A stretch of 64,000 bases of DNA from a virus: positions 62,001-126,000 of IMG/VR virus record IMGVR_UViG_3300047375_000952; one strand, written 5' to 3'. How positions within the stretch are numbered: the stretch's first letter is position 1; each line of letters opens with the position of its first letter. Shown here piece after piece: positions 1 to 7,846 of this stretch. Position numbers and translations under genes: made by a program. A model generated the notes under the pieces. That model saw nothing but the letters and a program-made list of their open reading frames with translations. It was not told where the DNA came from and made no database searches.

Positions 1-451
1 CGAGCTTCAACGCCTTGAGCTAAGTAAGGTTAAGAAGGGTTATATTTCTGCCTTTGGAGACTACCACCGCGCTCCAAACAACAGGAAGCTCCCTCTCGGT
101 CAGTATCCTGTGGGTCTAGAGTCTCACGCAGGCTCGTGGGCGAACCAATCAGTCATCTCTTGCAAGCCTGTTCTTATGAAGCTTAAGAGAGCACTTGAAG
201 AGGCTGTTCTTGACGCAGAGCAAGGTCAAGTTGGTCAAGACTTGATCGAGGATCTTGAGTCAGCCTTCGCGCTTACGTCAAAGCTTGAAGAGTCAATGGC
301 TCAAGAGGTTCAGAAAAAACTCCGAAAGCCTCTTTCTAGACTTAAAGGTGATAATCGTCGTCTTAAGTTCGACCCCTTCAAGGTAGTGAAAGAGCTTAAC
401 TCTCTTTCTACCTACCTCACTCTACAGCTCTCTATCTGTGGTGAGAGCTGA
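1..451 (+). CDS. Unknown protein, C-terminal part (5' end outside window)
   Basis: The frame is open from the left edge (first full codon at position 2) to the TGA at 449-451, so only the last 149 residues are seen. They are hydrophilic and mostly predicted helical, with an Arg/Lys-rich stretch near residues 100-125. No family is recognised. The 3' end overlaps the convergent minus-strand gene by 30 bases (422-451), an unusually long antisense overlap. No ATG inside the visible part carries a good ribosome site, and the reading frame upstream of position 110 encodes plausible protein, which supports a truncated longer gene. Confidence 0.6.
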   Translation, partial: ELQRLELSKVKKGYISAFGDYHRAPNNRKLPLGQYPVGLESHAGSWANQSVISCKPVLMKLKRALEEAVLDAEQGQVGQDLIEDLESAFALTSKLEESMAQEVQKKLRKPLSRLKGDNRRLKFDPFKVVKELNSLSTYLTLQLSICGES

Positions 452-742
452 TAAGAGCTTTTCTTTCTGAGCTACTCCCACGTCTGAGAATAAGTGAGAG
501 ACATCAGCCATGACAAGGTTGGTATCTACTTGAGTGTACTCAGACAAGACCCTTAAGAGAGTCTCTTGGTTGAACTCTTTCTCAGCCTTGAGGCTCTCCA
601 TAATGTCGTGACTACAAGAGACTCGGTTAAAGGGCTCGATTTCTGAGAAGGTGTTTGGTAAGGCTTCCTCTAAGAGAGGCAAGTTTGTGCTCGCTAAGAA
701 GTACATCTTTGCGACTCTCTTTGAAGAGGCTGTCTTTCTCAT
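422..742 (-). CDS. Small tagged protein of unknown function (106 aa)
   Basis: The function is not recognised. The N-terminus (residues 2-17) carries the tag seen on many proteins here, a basic RTAS-like start followed by RVAKMYFLAS. The rest is acidic and helical. The ATG at 742 overlaps the end of the upstream HAD-type gene by 4 bases (739-742), so the two are probably translated together. Its 3' end overlaps the convergent gene on the plus strand. The tag, the coupling and the clean start make it a real gene. Confidence 0.7.
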   Translation of the reverse strand: MRKTASSKRVAKMYFLASTNLPLLEEALPNTFSEIEPFNRVSCSHDIMESLKAEKEFNQETLLRVLSEYTQVDTNLVMADVSHLFSDVGVAQKEKLLSALTTDREL

Positions 743-1410
743 AATTCTTGCTTTCTCTTTCTACTCTTCTGTAGAGCCTTATAGATCTGAGTGAACTCTT
801 TAGCGGAGAGCTCTCCTCTAAGAAAGTCTATGTATTCATCCTCTGAGATGTGGTTTGAAGAGAGAAGCCTCTCAGAAATGAGCTTCCCTTCAAACTCGAT
901 CCCGATCCTGTCGCAGATGCTTTCGAGCGCGTCGAGGTTTTTCTGAGTGTCCTCCCACACAACGACTTTCTTGACCTGTGGGAACTGCTTCAGGAGTTCG
1001 ATTAGAGTCACTTTCTTGTAGGGTCTTGTCAGCCTACCTGTGTCGTTAAGAAAGTTCTGATCGAAATCAAGACCCTCTTGCCTCAGTAACTCAGCCACTC
1101 TGTATCTGAGAGCTCCTGTGTCGATGCGTCCTGTACACATGACTGCCCAAGTATTCAAGTCTGCTATGGACTTCTTTGCTTCCTCTACTACGCCGTTAAT
1201 CCAATAGTCTGAAGAAGGGTTGTTAGGCACAAAGGGCTGACCCAATGAAGATTGGTTGGAGTGCCACTGACCATATCTTCTTTTACTCCACCACTCAGGA
1301 GCTTCAGGACTACGGAACAGAGTTCCATCGAAGTCATAGATGTGTATCTCAAGACTTTCCGCTGCTTTCTTTAAGAACTTTGTGGCGACTCTTGCTGTGA
1401 TTGTTCTCAT
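739..1410 (-). CDS. HAD-superfamily phosphatase-like protein with N-terminal tag
   Basis: This 223-residue protein has HAD motif I as YDFDGTLF (Asp26 and Asp28), a Trp-rich cap-like insert, a motif II region ending in CTGR, and a late acidic motif VVWEDTQKN. The layout resembles the HAD domain found in phage and RNA-repair-type phosphatases. The substrate is unknown; a nucleotide or polynucleotide 3'/5' phosphate is a reasonable guess only. The start at 1410 is preferred over one 34 codons upstream because AGGGACACTC precedes it and because the protein then begins with the shared tag (MRTITARVATKFL). It heads a two-gene unit with the 106-residue tagged protein. Confidence 0.75.
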   Translation of the reverse strand: MRTITARVATKFLKKAAESLEIHIYDFDGTLFRSPEAPEWWSKRRYGQWHSNQSSLGQPFVPNNPSSDYWINGVVEEAKKSIADLNTWAVMCTGRIDTGALRYRVAELLRQEGLDFDQNFLNDTGRLTRPYKKVTLIELLKQFPQVKKVVVWEDTQKNLDALESICDRIGIEFEGKLISERLLSSNHISEDEYIDFLRGELSAKEFTQIYKALQKSRKRKQEL

Positions 1411-1530
1411 GAGTGTCCCTCTTTCTACTTTTCTCTTAACTAGGTATAAAAGTAAAACTGATCGGTATAAATGTTCATGAGTCAGTTCCGACTCATTCCC
1501 ACACACCAACACCTATATCGGAGAAAAGAT
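1411..1530. promoter_or_regulatory. Divergent promoter region with repeated GGTATAAA boxes
   Basis: This gap separates the HAD-type gene (minus) from the HC1-like gene (plus). It holds two direct copies of GGTATAAA at 1443-1450 and 1464-1471, spaced 21 bases apart, and the phage's recurrent intergenic motif as ACCTATATCGGAG at 1511-1523, directly upstream of the plus-strand ribosome site. The TATAAA cores resemble phage late-promoter or -10 elements. Assignment to either direction is inference. Confidence 0.45.
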
Positions 1531-1725
1531 ATGAGTAACATCTCTAATCGCCTACAGGAAATCACTACTATTCTTACTGCTGAAGAAGTCGTCTCTGACG
1601 CACAGAAGATCGACACTAAGAAGAACCGCTCAGCAGGAACTCGCGTCCGTAAGCAACTCAAGGTAGCTATGGATCAGCTCAAGGCGCTTCGGGGTGAGAT
1701 TCTTGAGGCTTATAAAGAGGACTGA
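1531..1725 (+). CDS. HC1/histone-H1-like DNA-binding protein (64 aa)
   Basis: The second half of this short protein matches the bacterial/phage histone-H1-like (Chlamydia Hc1-type) pattern: a helix containing DAQKID, a basic KKNRSAGTRVRKQL core, and a Lys/Glu helix ending in ALRGEILE. Such proteins coat or compact DNA. The start at 1531 follows GGAGAAAAG by a short spacer; an upstream in-frame ATG at 1471 lies in the promoter and is not used here. It is a single-gene transcript facing away from the HAD-type operon and ends 3 bases before the last methyltransferase stop. Confidence 0.75.
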   Translation: MSNISNRLQEITTILTAEEVVSDAQKIDTKKNRSAGTRVRKQLKVAMDQLKALRGEILEAYKED

Positions 1726-1728
1726 GCT

Positions 1729-2907
1729 TTAAACTCCGAAATAGGTGTCTTGAGTCCACTTAGGTTCGGGCGCGTCGCCTTTAGACCAAACCCATATCGG
1801 CTCACAGCTCGGTACGGTGGTCTTTTGCCCTCCTCTTTCTGACATACGGTAGCCTATAACACCCTCATAGGTAGCGCCTAGAGACTCCATATGTCTTAAC
1901 ATGGGGCTACAGATGTCGTTGCCCTTCTTATCGGCGATGTTGACAAGTATTCTCCCGCCCTCAGAAAGAACACTCCAACACTTGCTTAGAGTGGGGAGGA
2001 AGAAGCCCTCGACCCAAGAGTCTATTTCAGGGTATCGTTTCCAACTCTGAGTGTCTTCGTCACTGTATCTCTCTATGTCAAAATAGGGAGGACTTGTAAA
2101 CACGAAGTCCACCTCAACACCTGTTAAGTCTGCGTCCTCTGCGGGAGCACAGATGAATCGTGTTTCCTTCCCTGTGTTACAGAAATCGACGATCTTCTGA
2201 TAGGGTTCATGTAGCTTAGAGTTAGGGTCTATCCCGACATAACTATCTGCTCCGCTAGCGAGGAAACCCACGAGCCTGTCACCCCATCCTGCACTGAAGT
2301 CTAAGACTCTCTTAGCCTGAAAGAAATCATACAGGGTTTTAGAGGCTTCAGCCTTGAACTGACTCGCTGTGTATGTGTGCATCTTTAGAGCGCGCCTGAG
2401 TGTCTGCTTGTTGACTCCTCCTCTTTCGTAGATGTCCCTCTCTGAGATGCCGAAGAAACATCTTAAGAAAGAGTTCTTCTTGTCCGCACTGACCCACTCG
2501 TCGTAAGGGGAGTTACCGACAGCTCTATAAGAGCATTTAAAGCGCGCCTCTTGAGTGTACTGATCAGATATTCCTTTCCCTGTGTAGTAGCAGTCCATAT
2601 AGATACTCTGACCGAGAAAGAGTGTGTCTCTTTCTGCTGCTTGTCTTGTAGCTACCCATTCCCCTTGCTTGAGTTTATTCGAGAGTGATTTCAGCTTAGA
2701 GAAATCTCTCCTCAGCTCTTTCTCTGAATACTCGAAATAGGGGTACGGTAATGAACTCAGGATGGGCGCGATATGGTCTTTTATTTCTTCCTTGGTAAAA
2801 GACTTTCTAAGCATCTCCCACTCACTAGGGAGGATGTGGAAATAACCGTTCTTAATATACTTGATCTCATCGAGAGATGTGATCTCTTTTTCGTAATCGA
2901 AAAACAT
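1729..2907 (-). CDS. SPPY-type SAM-dependent methyltransferase, copy 1
   Basis: This 392-residue protein has an N-terminal half that differs from its paralogues and a C-terminal half that is nearly constant. The SAM-binding motif reads VLDFSAGWGDRL, followed by YVGIDPN and the catalytic FTSPPYF (amino-methyltransferase motif IV, SPPY class), then a conserved acidic/Trp segment (DTQSWKRY) and a C-terminal tail WSKGDAPEPKWTQDTYFGV. Similar proteins occur in T4-like cyanophages and giant viruses as putative DNA methyltransferases. The target is unknown. The start is set at 2907 (MFFDYEKE), matching copies 2 and 4; an upstream ATG at 3021 lies inside copy 2. A 1-base gap separates it from copy 2, so it is the last gene of the long minus-strand operon. 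Confidence 0.82.
   Translation of the reverse strand: MFFDYEKEITSLDEIKYIKNGYFHILPSEWEMLRKSFTKEEIKDHIAPILSSLPYPYFEYSEKELRRDFSKLKSLSNKLKQGEWVATRQAAERDTLFLGQSIYMDCYYTGKGISDQYTQEARFKCSYRAVGNSPYDEWVSADKKNSFLRCFFGISERDIYERGGVNKQTLRRALKMHTYTASQFKAEASKTLYDFFQAKRVLDFSAGWGDRLVGFLASGADSYVGIDPNSKLHEPYQKIVDFCNTGKETRFICAPAEDADLTGVEVDFVFTSPPYFDIERYSDEDTQSWKRYPEIDSWVEGFFLPTLSKCWSVLSEGGRILVNIADKKGNDICSPMLRHMESLGATYEGVIGYRMSERGGQKTTVPSCEPIWVWSKGDAPEPKWTQDTYFGV
1866..1914 (-). repeat. 49-bp tract identical in methyltransferase copies 1, 2 and 3
   Basis: The same 49 bases occur at 1866-1914, 3058-3106 and 6838-6886 and encode part of ICSPMLRHMESLGATYEG. In copy 4 the equivalent codons differ at many silent positions. 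Identity including third codon positions points to recent duplication or gene conversion. Confidence 0.85.
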
Positions 2908-2908
2908 C

Positions 2909-4132
2909 TTAAACTCCGAAATAGGTGTCTTGAGTCCACTTGGGATCAGGGGCTTCACCCTTACTCCAAACCCATATCGGCTCACAGAAAACCGCGCCTC
3001 CAACCGCGCCCATTCTGTCACCCGGCCTCTTGTTCATCCTATACCCGATAATCCCCTCATAGGTAGCGCCTAGAGACTCCATATGTCTTAACATGGGGCT
3101 ACAGATGTCCTCGCCCACATCTTCTCTTGAGTGACCCTTGTCTGCGATGTTGATGGCTATCCTCCCTCCCTCAGAAAGAGCCTCCCAAGCCTTAGTGAGC
3201 GATGGGAGAAAGAAGTTATTCAGCCATAGGTCTTTCGACTTATATCGTTTCCAACTCTGAGTGTCTTCTTCACTGTACTTTTCAACGTCAAAGTAAGGGG
3301 GGCTCGTAAATACGAAGTCCACCTCAACACCCGTTAAGTCTGCGTCCTCTGCGGGATCACAGATGAATCGTGTTTCCTTCCCTGTGTCACAGAAGTCAGC
3401 GATCTTCTGATAGGGTTCGTGGAGTTCAGAGTTAGGGTCTATCCCGACATAGCTCTCAGCCCCACTCGCAAGAAAACCTACGAGCCTGTCACCCCACCCT
3501 GAGCTTAGGTCTAAGACTCTCTTAGCCTGAAAGAAATCATACAGGGTCTTAGCGCATGAGGGCTTGAACTGACTCGCCATGTAGTTGCCCAACCTCAAGC
3601 AGTCTCTCAGTTGCTTCTCGCACACACCGTTCTTAAGGGCGTCTCCTTCTGATAGACTCCACAACACTCTTAGAACGTATCTGACCTTCGACTTGCACCC
3701 TTGCCGAGTCCATTCTCTGTACGGACTCTTGTGTTCGAAGTGAGCGCATTTCATGCGAGAGAGATGCGTCTGCTGATCCGAGACTTTTAGACCATGTTGA
3801 CTAGCCTGTATGTAGCACTGACGATTAAGGTATTTAAGAGTGACATTAGGGATCGTCCTCAAGCACTCCCAAGATCCCTCTTTCACACCACATGACTCGC
3901 TCTTGAGCTTTCTGAAGTCCCTGTCGAGTACAGCTTTTGTGTATGTCCTACTCGGGTAGGGGAGGTTGTGATCTTGTATAAGTTGAGAGATGTGCTCGAT
4001 CACCTCTTTCTTATCGAAGCTGTTTTTAATCTCGCGCCATACATAGGAAGGTATAGAGATTTGCCCATTCTTGAGGAGACTATAGTCAGAGAGATCTGTT
4101 TTAGGCAGTTCTTTCTCGTACTCAAAAAACAC
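2909..4132 (-). CDS. SPPY-type SAM-dependent methyltransferase, copy 2
   Basis: This 407-residue paralogue of copy 1 keeps the catalytic half: VLDLSSGWGDRL, YVGIDPNSELHEPYQKI, FTSPPYFDVEKYS and the tail WSKGEAPDPKWTQDTYFGV. The first 180 or so residues differ strongly apart from scattered positions such as VSDQ and the SQFKP segment before the SAM motif. That split suggests a constant catalytic domain with a variable target-recognition or specificity part. DNA identity with copy 1 is high in blocks, including a 49-base tract identical in copies 1, 2 and 3. It begins MFFEYEKE and starts 3 bases after the PLP-enzyme gene ends. DNA, rather than RNA or protein, as substrate is inferred from the SPPY motif. 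Confidence 0.82.
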   Translation of the reverse strand: MFFEYEKELPKTDLSDYSLLKNGQISIPSYVWREIKNSFDKKEVIEHISQLIQDHNLPYPSRTYTKAVLDRDFRKLKSESCGVKEGSWECLRTIPNVTLKYLNRQCYIQASQHGLKVSDQQTHLSRMKCAHFEHKSPYREWTRQGCKSKVRYVLRVLWSLSEGDALKNGVCEKQLRDCLRLGNYMASQFKPSCAKTLYDFFQAKRVLDLSSGWGDRLVGFLASGAESYVGIDPNSELHEPYQKIADFCDTGKETRFICDPAEDADLTGVEVDFVFTSPPYFDVEKYSEEDTQSWKRYKSKDLWLNNFFLPSLTKAWEALSEGGRIAINIADKGHSREDVGEDICSPMLRHMESLGATYEGIIGYRMNKRPGDRMGAVGGAVFCEPIWVWSKGEAPDPKWTQDTYFGV

Positions 4133-4135
4133 AGC

Positions 4136-4969
4136 TTATGCCCCCAAGTTCCAAAAGAGAGTTCTATCCTTCAACTCACCCACATTCTGAGTCATCCAAA
4201 CCCACGCTTTCTTGTCCCACAGACGGTTACAGGGGAACGGTGTCGCATGAGTAGGAATCTCGTCATAGAAGTCATGTTCAGATTTGTAGATTTCTACACA
4301 CGAAGGCACACTCCCCATATTTGATACGAGCGCAGACTTCACGGTCTTTACACTTGAGGTGGAGATGATGATTACTTTCTTTCCCTCGTATGTGGGCTCA
4401 AACATCTGACCCGCAATGTAATCTACACCGAGAAAACTCTGAATGAGTCCAACACTCGTAACTCCACTCCCCCCTTGAATGACGAGGGTCTGATAGTCGT
4501 TCTCTTGAAAGAAAGAAGCAGATCTTTCTTTCCAAGACTTTACATAGACAGGGTGGTTGAAAGCGTCGGGGCTCATTTGCCACCCGCGCTCTTTAGCCAT
4601 CTTCTTAACCTGAGCTGAGAGAACCGCCACCATATTATGTCGGAGAGGCACAAGTTCCCCTCCATATTGAGTGATCTTATCGAGCATTTCTTGAGGGTAA
4701 GACTTGGTTTTCGGATAGGCGATCTTGATGTCGTACCCGTATTCTCTCCCGAAATAAGAAAGAGCCCACCCTGTGTATGAACCTCTGATAGTTAGGTGTA
4801 CGATGGGCTTTCTTTTATCGAAGCAGTCTGAGAGGAGTAGTTGGCGCACCCCCTCTAGCTTTGCCCAAGGAGGGAGGTCGAGATCTCCATTATGAAGGTC
4901 ATCTCTCTTAACGTCTACCTCAGTGCTTTCTATGCGGTAAGTTTCGACAGGTGTGTGTAGGTTTAGCAT
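4136..4969 (-). CDS. PLP fold-type II enzyme (ACC deaminase/cysteine desulfhydrase-like)
   Basis: This 277-residue protein looks like a tryptophan-synthase-beta-superfamily PLP enzyme. It has KRDDL near the N-terminus, a candidate PLP lysine (Lys37) in PPWAKLEGVRQLL, a GSYTGWA phosphate/substrate loop and a Gly-rich IQGGSGVTSVG cofactor-phosphate loop. Phages carry a family of this type with a PPxxK motif whose substrates are unknown. Its ATG overlaps the stop of the PP-loop gene by 7 bases, pointing to translational coupling. Its place between a TS-like enzyme and methyltransferases suggests a role in making or installing a modified base, but amino-acid chemistry of another kind is equally possible. 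Confidence 0.68.
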   Translation of the reverse strand: MLNLHTPVETYRIESTEVDVKRDDLHNGDLDLPPWAKLEGVRQLLLSDCFDKRKPIVHLTIRGSYTGWALSYFGREYGYDIKIAYPKTKSYPQEMLDKITQYGGELVPLRHNMVAVLSAQVKKMAKERGWQMSPDAFNHPVYVKSWKERSASFFQENDYQTLVIQGGSGVTSVGLIQSFLGVDYIAGQMFEPTYEGKKVIIISTSSVKTVKSALVSNMGSVPSCVEIYKSEHDFYDEIPTHATPFPCNRLWDKKAWVWMTQNVGELKDRTLFWNLGA

Positions 4970-5874
4970 AGGAAATGCGCGCTCTCTTCAAACTCAATGT
5001 CTTTAAGTATTTGATTGTAAATTGCTCTTGTGTCTTTGTATGGTGATCCTGTTAGAAGCACCCTCTGATGCAGACCTTTCAGCCCACCTTCTTTTCCCGA
5101 TGTATGAAAGTTAGATATGTTGGTTTTGTGTTGGTCGAAATACTTCTTAAAGATCATGTCTTTGATGAACCACTTAGACCTTCTCTTTCCATTCAGATCG
5201 AACGTCAGATCTTCAAACCCTTTCTTAAGACAATGATCCAACATCTCCTGATTTCTGAGGGGACAGATAGTCTGAATACCCTTAGACTCAATGTAGTTAG
5301 AGATCACGACATAGTTGTGGTCAATCTGAGCTTTGCGCCCTGCAACCTTGCCTTGATATATTTCGACTCTTTCTTGATTGATCCAAGAAACGAACTCTTT
5401 CTCAGAGAGATTTCCCTTTAGCATATTGCTATACATGACAGAGTTTTTCTTATTGTTGAGGCAGTACAAGTCCTCGTAGAACCCGAGAACAAGATGGTCA
5501 GTTGAGGTGATTGAGGTCATGTAGGAGTAGGCATAGGACACCTGAGTGTCTATGCTCCGAGAAACTCTCGTTTCTCTAAGAATCTCTTTAATCTCTCTTT
5601 CGAGGTCTTTCTTTTGAGGGTTACTTGGGATCTGAGCAACCCTCAAAGGGATGCCGTAATGATGGGCGGTCTTTCTAGCGAAATCTAAGTCCTTAGAGTA
5701 TTCCCCTACAATCTTGAATGTGATGAGCTCTGTAGGGGGTCTGCCTAAATCAATCATAGCGAATAAAAGCATAGAGGAGTCAACGCCACCCGAGAAAGAA
5801 AGACTCACTTCAGGGGGGAGAGCCTCTATAGTGGAGTAAAGAATACTCTTAAAATCAGCTACCCATTTCTTCAT
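4963..5874 (-). CDS. PP-loop ATPase, asparagine-synthetase C-domain-like
   Basis: This 303-residue protein opens with SLSFSGGVDSSMLL (residues 24-37), the SGGxDS PP-loop that binds ATP and adenylates a substrate in asparagine synthetase, QueC, TilS and relatives. The downstream STDHLVLGFYEDLY and an Arg-rich C-terminus fit the AANH superfamily. There is no glutaminase domain, so ammonia or another nucleophile must come from elsewhere. It overlaps the TS-like gene by 20 bases and the PLP-enzyme gene by 7, so the three are almost certainly co-translated. Activation of a carboxyl or carbonyl on a base or amino acid is the family-level expectation; the exact reaction is unknown. Confidence 0.72.
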   Translation of the reverse strand: MKKWVADFKSILYSTIEALPPEVSLSFSGGVDSSMLLFAMIDLGRPPTELITFKIVGEYSKDLDFARKTAHHYGIPLRVAQIPSNPQKKDLEREIKEILRETRVSRSIDTQVSYAYSYMTSITSTDHLVLGFYEDLYCLNNKKNSVMYSNMLKGNLSEKEFVSWINQERVEIYQGKVAGRKAQIDHNYVVISNYIESKGIQTICPLRNQEMLDHCLKKGFEDLTFDLNGKRRSKWFIKDMIFKKYFDQHKTNISNFHTSGKEGGLKGLHQRVLLTGSPYKDTRAIYNQILKDIEFEESAHFLC

Positions 5875-6556
5875 GATATCTCCTCATCAGCTCCTTGGAT
5901 TTCTTAAGTTCTCCGTTTTGAGTCCTCACATGACATGAGTGAGCGAAAGAAGTCACTAACCCAAAGTCGAGACACCCGCTCTCTTTGCAGAGGAAGTCAC
6001 AGAACTCTACGAGAGCCATGTAATCCGCATACCCTGACTTGGAGACAGCCTGACTCCTAAAGTTAGCTGTGAGGTTAAGTTTACCGCCTCTAGGCTTGAG
6101 GTCTATGGTGAGCAGACAGGGCATCCCTCCCATGACTTTCTTTCCGTCAGTCTGAGGGTCGTAGACTCCGATTACGATGGTCTTGGCTTGCTTGTTCTCT
6201 TTCAGTCTCTTAATCGTCTGTTCGACTTGGTTGAATCCGCCGTTCCAAGAGAACATCCGACCCCAATAGCTATTTGTCCATTTCCCCGTCTTGTTCTGCT
6301 CGTATTCTCTTAAATCGGGAAAGAGAGGGTTGGGCTTAGGCTCGATGAAAGTGACAGACTTAGCATAGTCTATTCTCTCGTCTCCGAAGACGTCTCTGAA
6401 ATGGCTGTCAAAGACAGGACATACCTCAGAGGAAGTGATTTCTATCCCCATATTGAGGATCTCGTATAGGCCACCCATATTCTCTCCTTTAGAGAGGATG
6501 TCTTGAGTGGCTTTAATCCACGCTTCAGCGCAGTTTCTTTCTTGTATGTGGTGCAT
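5855..6556 (-). CDS. Thymidylate-synthase-superfamily enzyme (TS or pyrimidine hydroxymethylase)
   Basis: This 233-residue protein has the TS-fold order: an early Tyr-x-Gly-Arg (YWGRM, residues 97-101), the helix QVEQTIKRLKENKQAK, the active-site Cys147 in GGMPCLLTIDLK, the phosphate-binding RSQ (167-169), and the pyrimidine-recognition region ending YADYMALVEF. In classical TS the recognition residue is Asn, and dCMP hydroxymethylases carry Asp; here Asp178 sits nearby, but the alignment is too loose to decide. It may make dTMP, or hydroxymethyl-dUMP/dCMP for modified DNA. It starts the trio TS-like/PP-loop/PLP, and its ATG overlaps the stop of a 26-codon fragment. Confidence 0.75.
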   Translation of the reverse strand: MHHIQERNCAEAWIKATQDILSKGENMGGLYEILNMGIEITSSEVCPVFDSHFRDVFGDERIDYAKSVTFIEPKPNPLFPDLREYEQNKTGKWTNSYWGRMFSWNGGFNQVEQTIKRLKENKQAKTIVIGVYDPQTDGKKVMGGMPCLLTIDLKPRGGKLNLTANFRSQAVSKSGYADYMALVEFCDFLCKESGCLDFGLVTSFAHSCHVRTQNGELKKSKELMRRYHEEMGS

Positions 6557-6636
6557 TAGAAAAGATACTCCTGAGTGTTTTCTAGTCTTACTTTCGACAT
6601 CTTGAAGTACTCCTCATTGAAGATTTGGTTCTGCAT
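6556..6636 (-). pseudogene. 26-codon fragment with methyltransferase-like start
   Basis: This short frame begins MQNQIFNE and stops in a TAATG overlap with the TS-like gene start. The same first residues open the 58-codon chimeric frame at 7847-8023 and resemble the usual beginning of bacterial N4/N6 DNA methyltransferases (xNQIFNExCLETM). It probably is the remaining head of a lost methyltransferase copy, possibly still useful as a translational coupler for the TS-like gene. Confidence 0.45.
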
Positions 6637-6639
6637 TTC

Positions 6640-6691
6640 TTAAACTCCGAAGAAGTTGTCTTGTGTCCACTTAGGCTCAGGGTCAGGAGTC
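6640..6691 (-). pseudogene. Orphan C-terminal tail of an SPPY methyltransferase
   Basis: Downstream of the stop of copy 3, another frame encodes PDPEPKWTQDNFFGV and a stop at 6640-6642. This is the same C-terminal signature that ends copies 1 and 2. Copy 3 itself ends in a diverged tail (PPEPQWNSQLFFEI). The orphan tail is therefore a leftover of a second copy, created by duplication, deletion or gene conversion. Confidence 0.65.
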
Positions 6692-7843
6692 TTAGATCTC
6701 AAAAAAGAGTTGGGAGTTCCACTGAGGCTCAGGTGGGTTTCCTTTTGACCACACGAACATAGGCTCGCAGAAAGGCAGATCGTGTCGCTTAACCGATTTG
6801 CTAGTCTTATGGGCCATCTCATACCCTATAACACCTTCATAGGTAGCGCCTAGAGACTCCATATGTCTTAACATGGGGCTACAGATCTCTCTCTTTGCTC
6901 CCTTTGAATATATGTCAGATATGTTAATTATCATCCGACCGTTGTCTGAGAGGTTTCTCCAACAGGCGGTTAGCGTTTTAAACAGGAAGTTTTGAACCCA
7001 CTCTTCAAATTCTGAGTACCTTTTCCAACTTTGAGTGCCTTCGTTGCTGTATCTCTCTAGGTCGAAATAGGGAGGGCTAGTAAACACAAAGTCGTACTCA
7101 ACAGAGTTATAATCAAAATCTTCCGCAGGGCTGACGAAAGTCGAAGCTACCCTATCAGAAATAGAATCAGCGATCTTCTGATAGGGTTCATGTAGCTTAG
7201 AGTTAGGGTCTATCCCGACATAACTCTCAGCTCCGCTCGCGAGGAAGCCCACGAGTCTGTCTCCCCATCCCGCGCTGAAGTCTAAGACTCTCTTAGCTTG
7301 GAAAGTATCGTACATTGACTTAGCGATGAGAGGTTTAAACTGAGAGCAGTAATATTGACCTGACAAACCTTGCCTCAGCTTACCCTGTTCGAGATTTCCT
7401 GTGTGCATCTTGATGTTGAAGAAATACTTTAACCAATACTTTCTCTTAGCATACCAAAGATCTTTGTGGCTTTTGTATCTCGCATGAGGCGTAGATAACC
7501 TTAACGCCTCTGTGTATTGATTAGAGACTTTGCCCCCTATGTTTCTTGTCTTAGGGAATCTTATTGACTCCCCTCTGTATAAAGGAGAGATCGCCTCATC
7601 TATCCTGTGGCTCACCCAACCGCCCCGTATAACTTCAAGGTGTGTGTTTTTTAACCTATTAAAATCGGTTATGACCTCTTGATCTGTGTACTCAGTGAGT
7701 GGGAAAGGCAACTCGTCTACGATCTTACCGAGTACCTCTATAATCTCTTCTATGTCATGTTCTTTCGCAAGGGTTCTAATCTCTTTCTGTGTGAGGTATA
7801 TCTCACCTTTAGAGTTGAGAAAGCTCTTTCTAGTAAGACTCAT
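6692..7843 (-). CDS. SPPY-type SAM-dependent methyltransferase, copy 3
   Basis: This 383-residue paralogue has VLDFSAGWGDRL, YVGIDPNSKLHEPYQKI, FTSPPYFDLERYS and TQSWKRY in the C-terminal half. The N-terminal half is again divergent: it begins MSLTRKSFLNSKG rather than MFFxY, and contains VSNQYTEAL in place of VSDQ. The DNA encoding ICSPMLRHMESLGATYEG is base-for-base identical to copies 1 and 2. The C-terminal tail is the most diverged of the four. It lies between two broken methyltransferase remnants, so it sits in the most rearranged part of the array. Confidence 0.82.
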   Translation of the reverse strand: MSLTRKSFLNSKGEIYLTQKEIRTLAKEHDIEEIIEVLGKIVDELPFPLTEYTDQEVITDFNRLKNTHLEVIRGGWVSHRIDEAISPLYRGESIRFPKTRNIGGKVSNQYTEALRLSTPHARYKSHKDLWYAKRKYWLKYFFNIKMHTGNLEQGKLRQGLSGQYYCSQFKPLIAKSMYDTFQAKRVLDFSAGWGDRLVGFLASGAESYVGIDPNSKLHEPYQKIADSISDRVASTFVSPAEDFDYNSVEYDFVFTSPPYFDLERYSNEGTQSWKRYSEFEEWVQNFLFKTLTACWRNLSDNGRMIINISDIYSKGAKREICSPMLRHMESLGATYEGVIGYEMAHKTSKSVKRHDLPFCEPMFVWSKGNPPEPQWNSQLFFEI

Positions 7844-7846
7844 GCT

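Noticed and set aside
2908-3021. N-terminal extension of methyltransferase copy 1
   Set aside because: These 38 codons lie inside the end of copy 2 in another frame, and homologous copies start at MFFxY.
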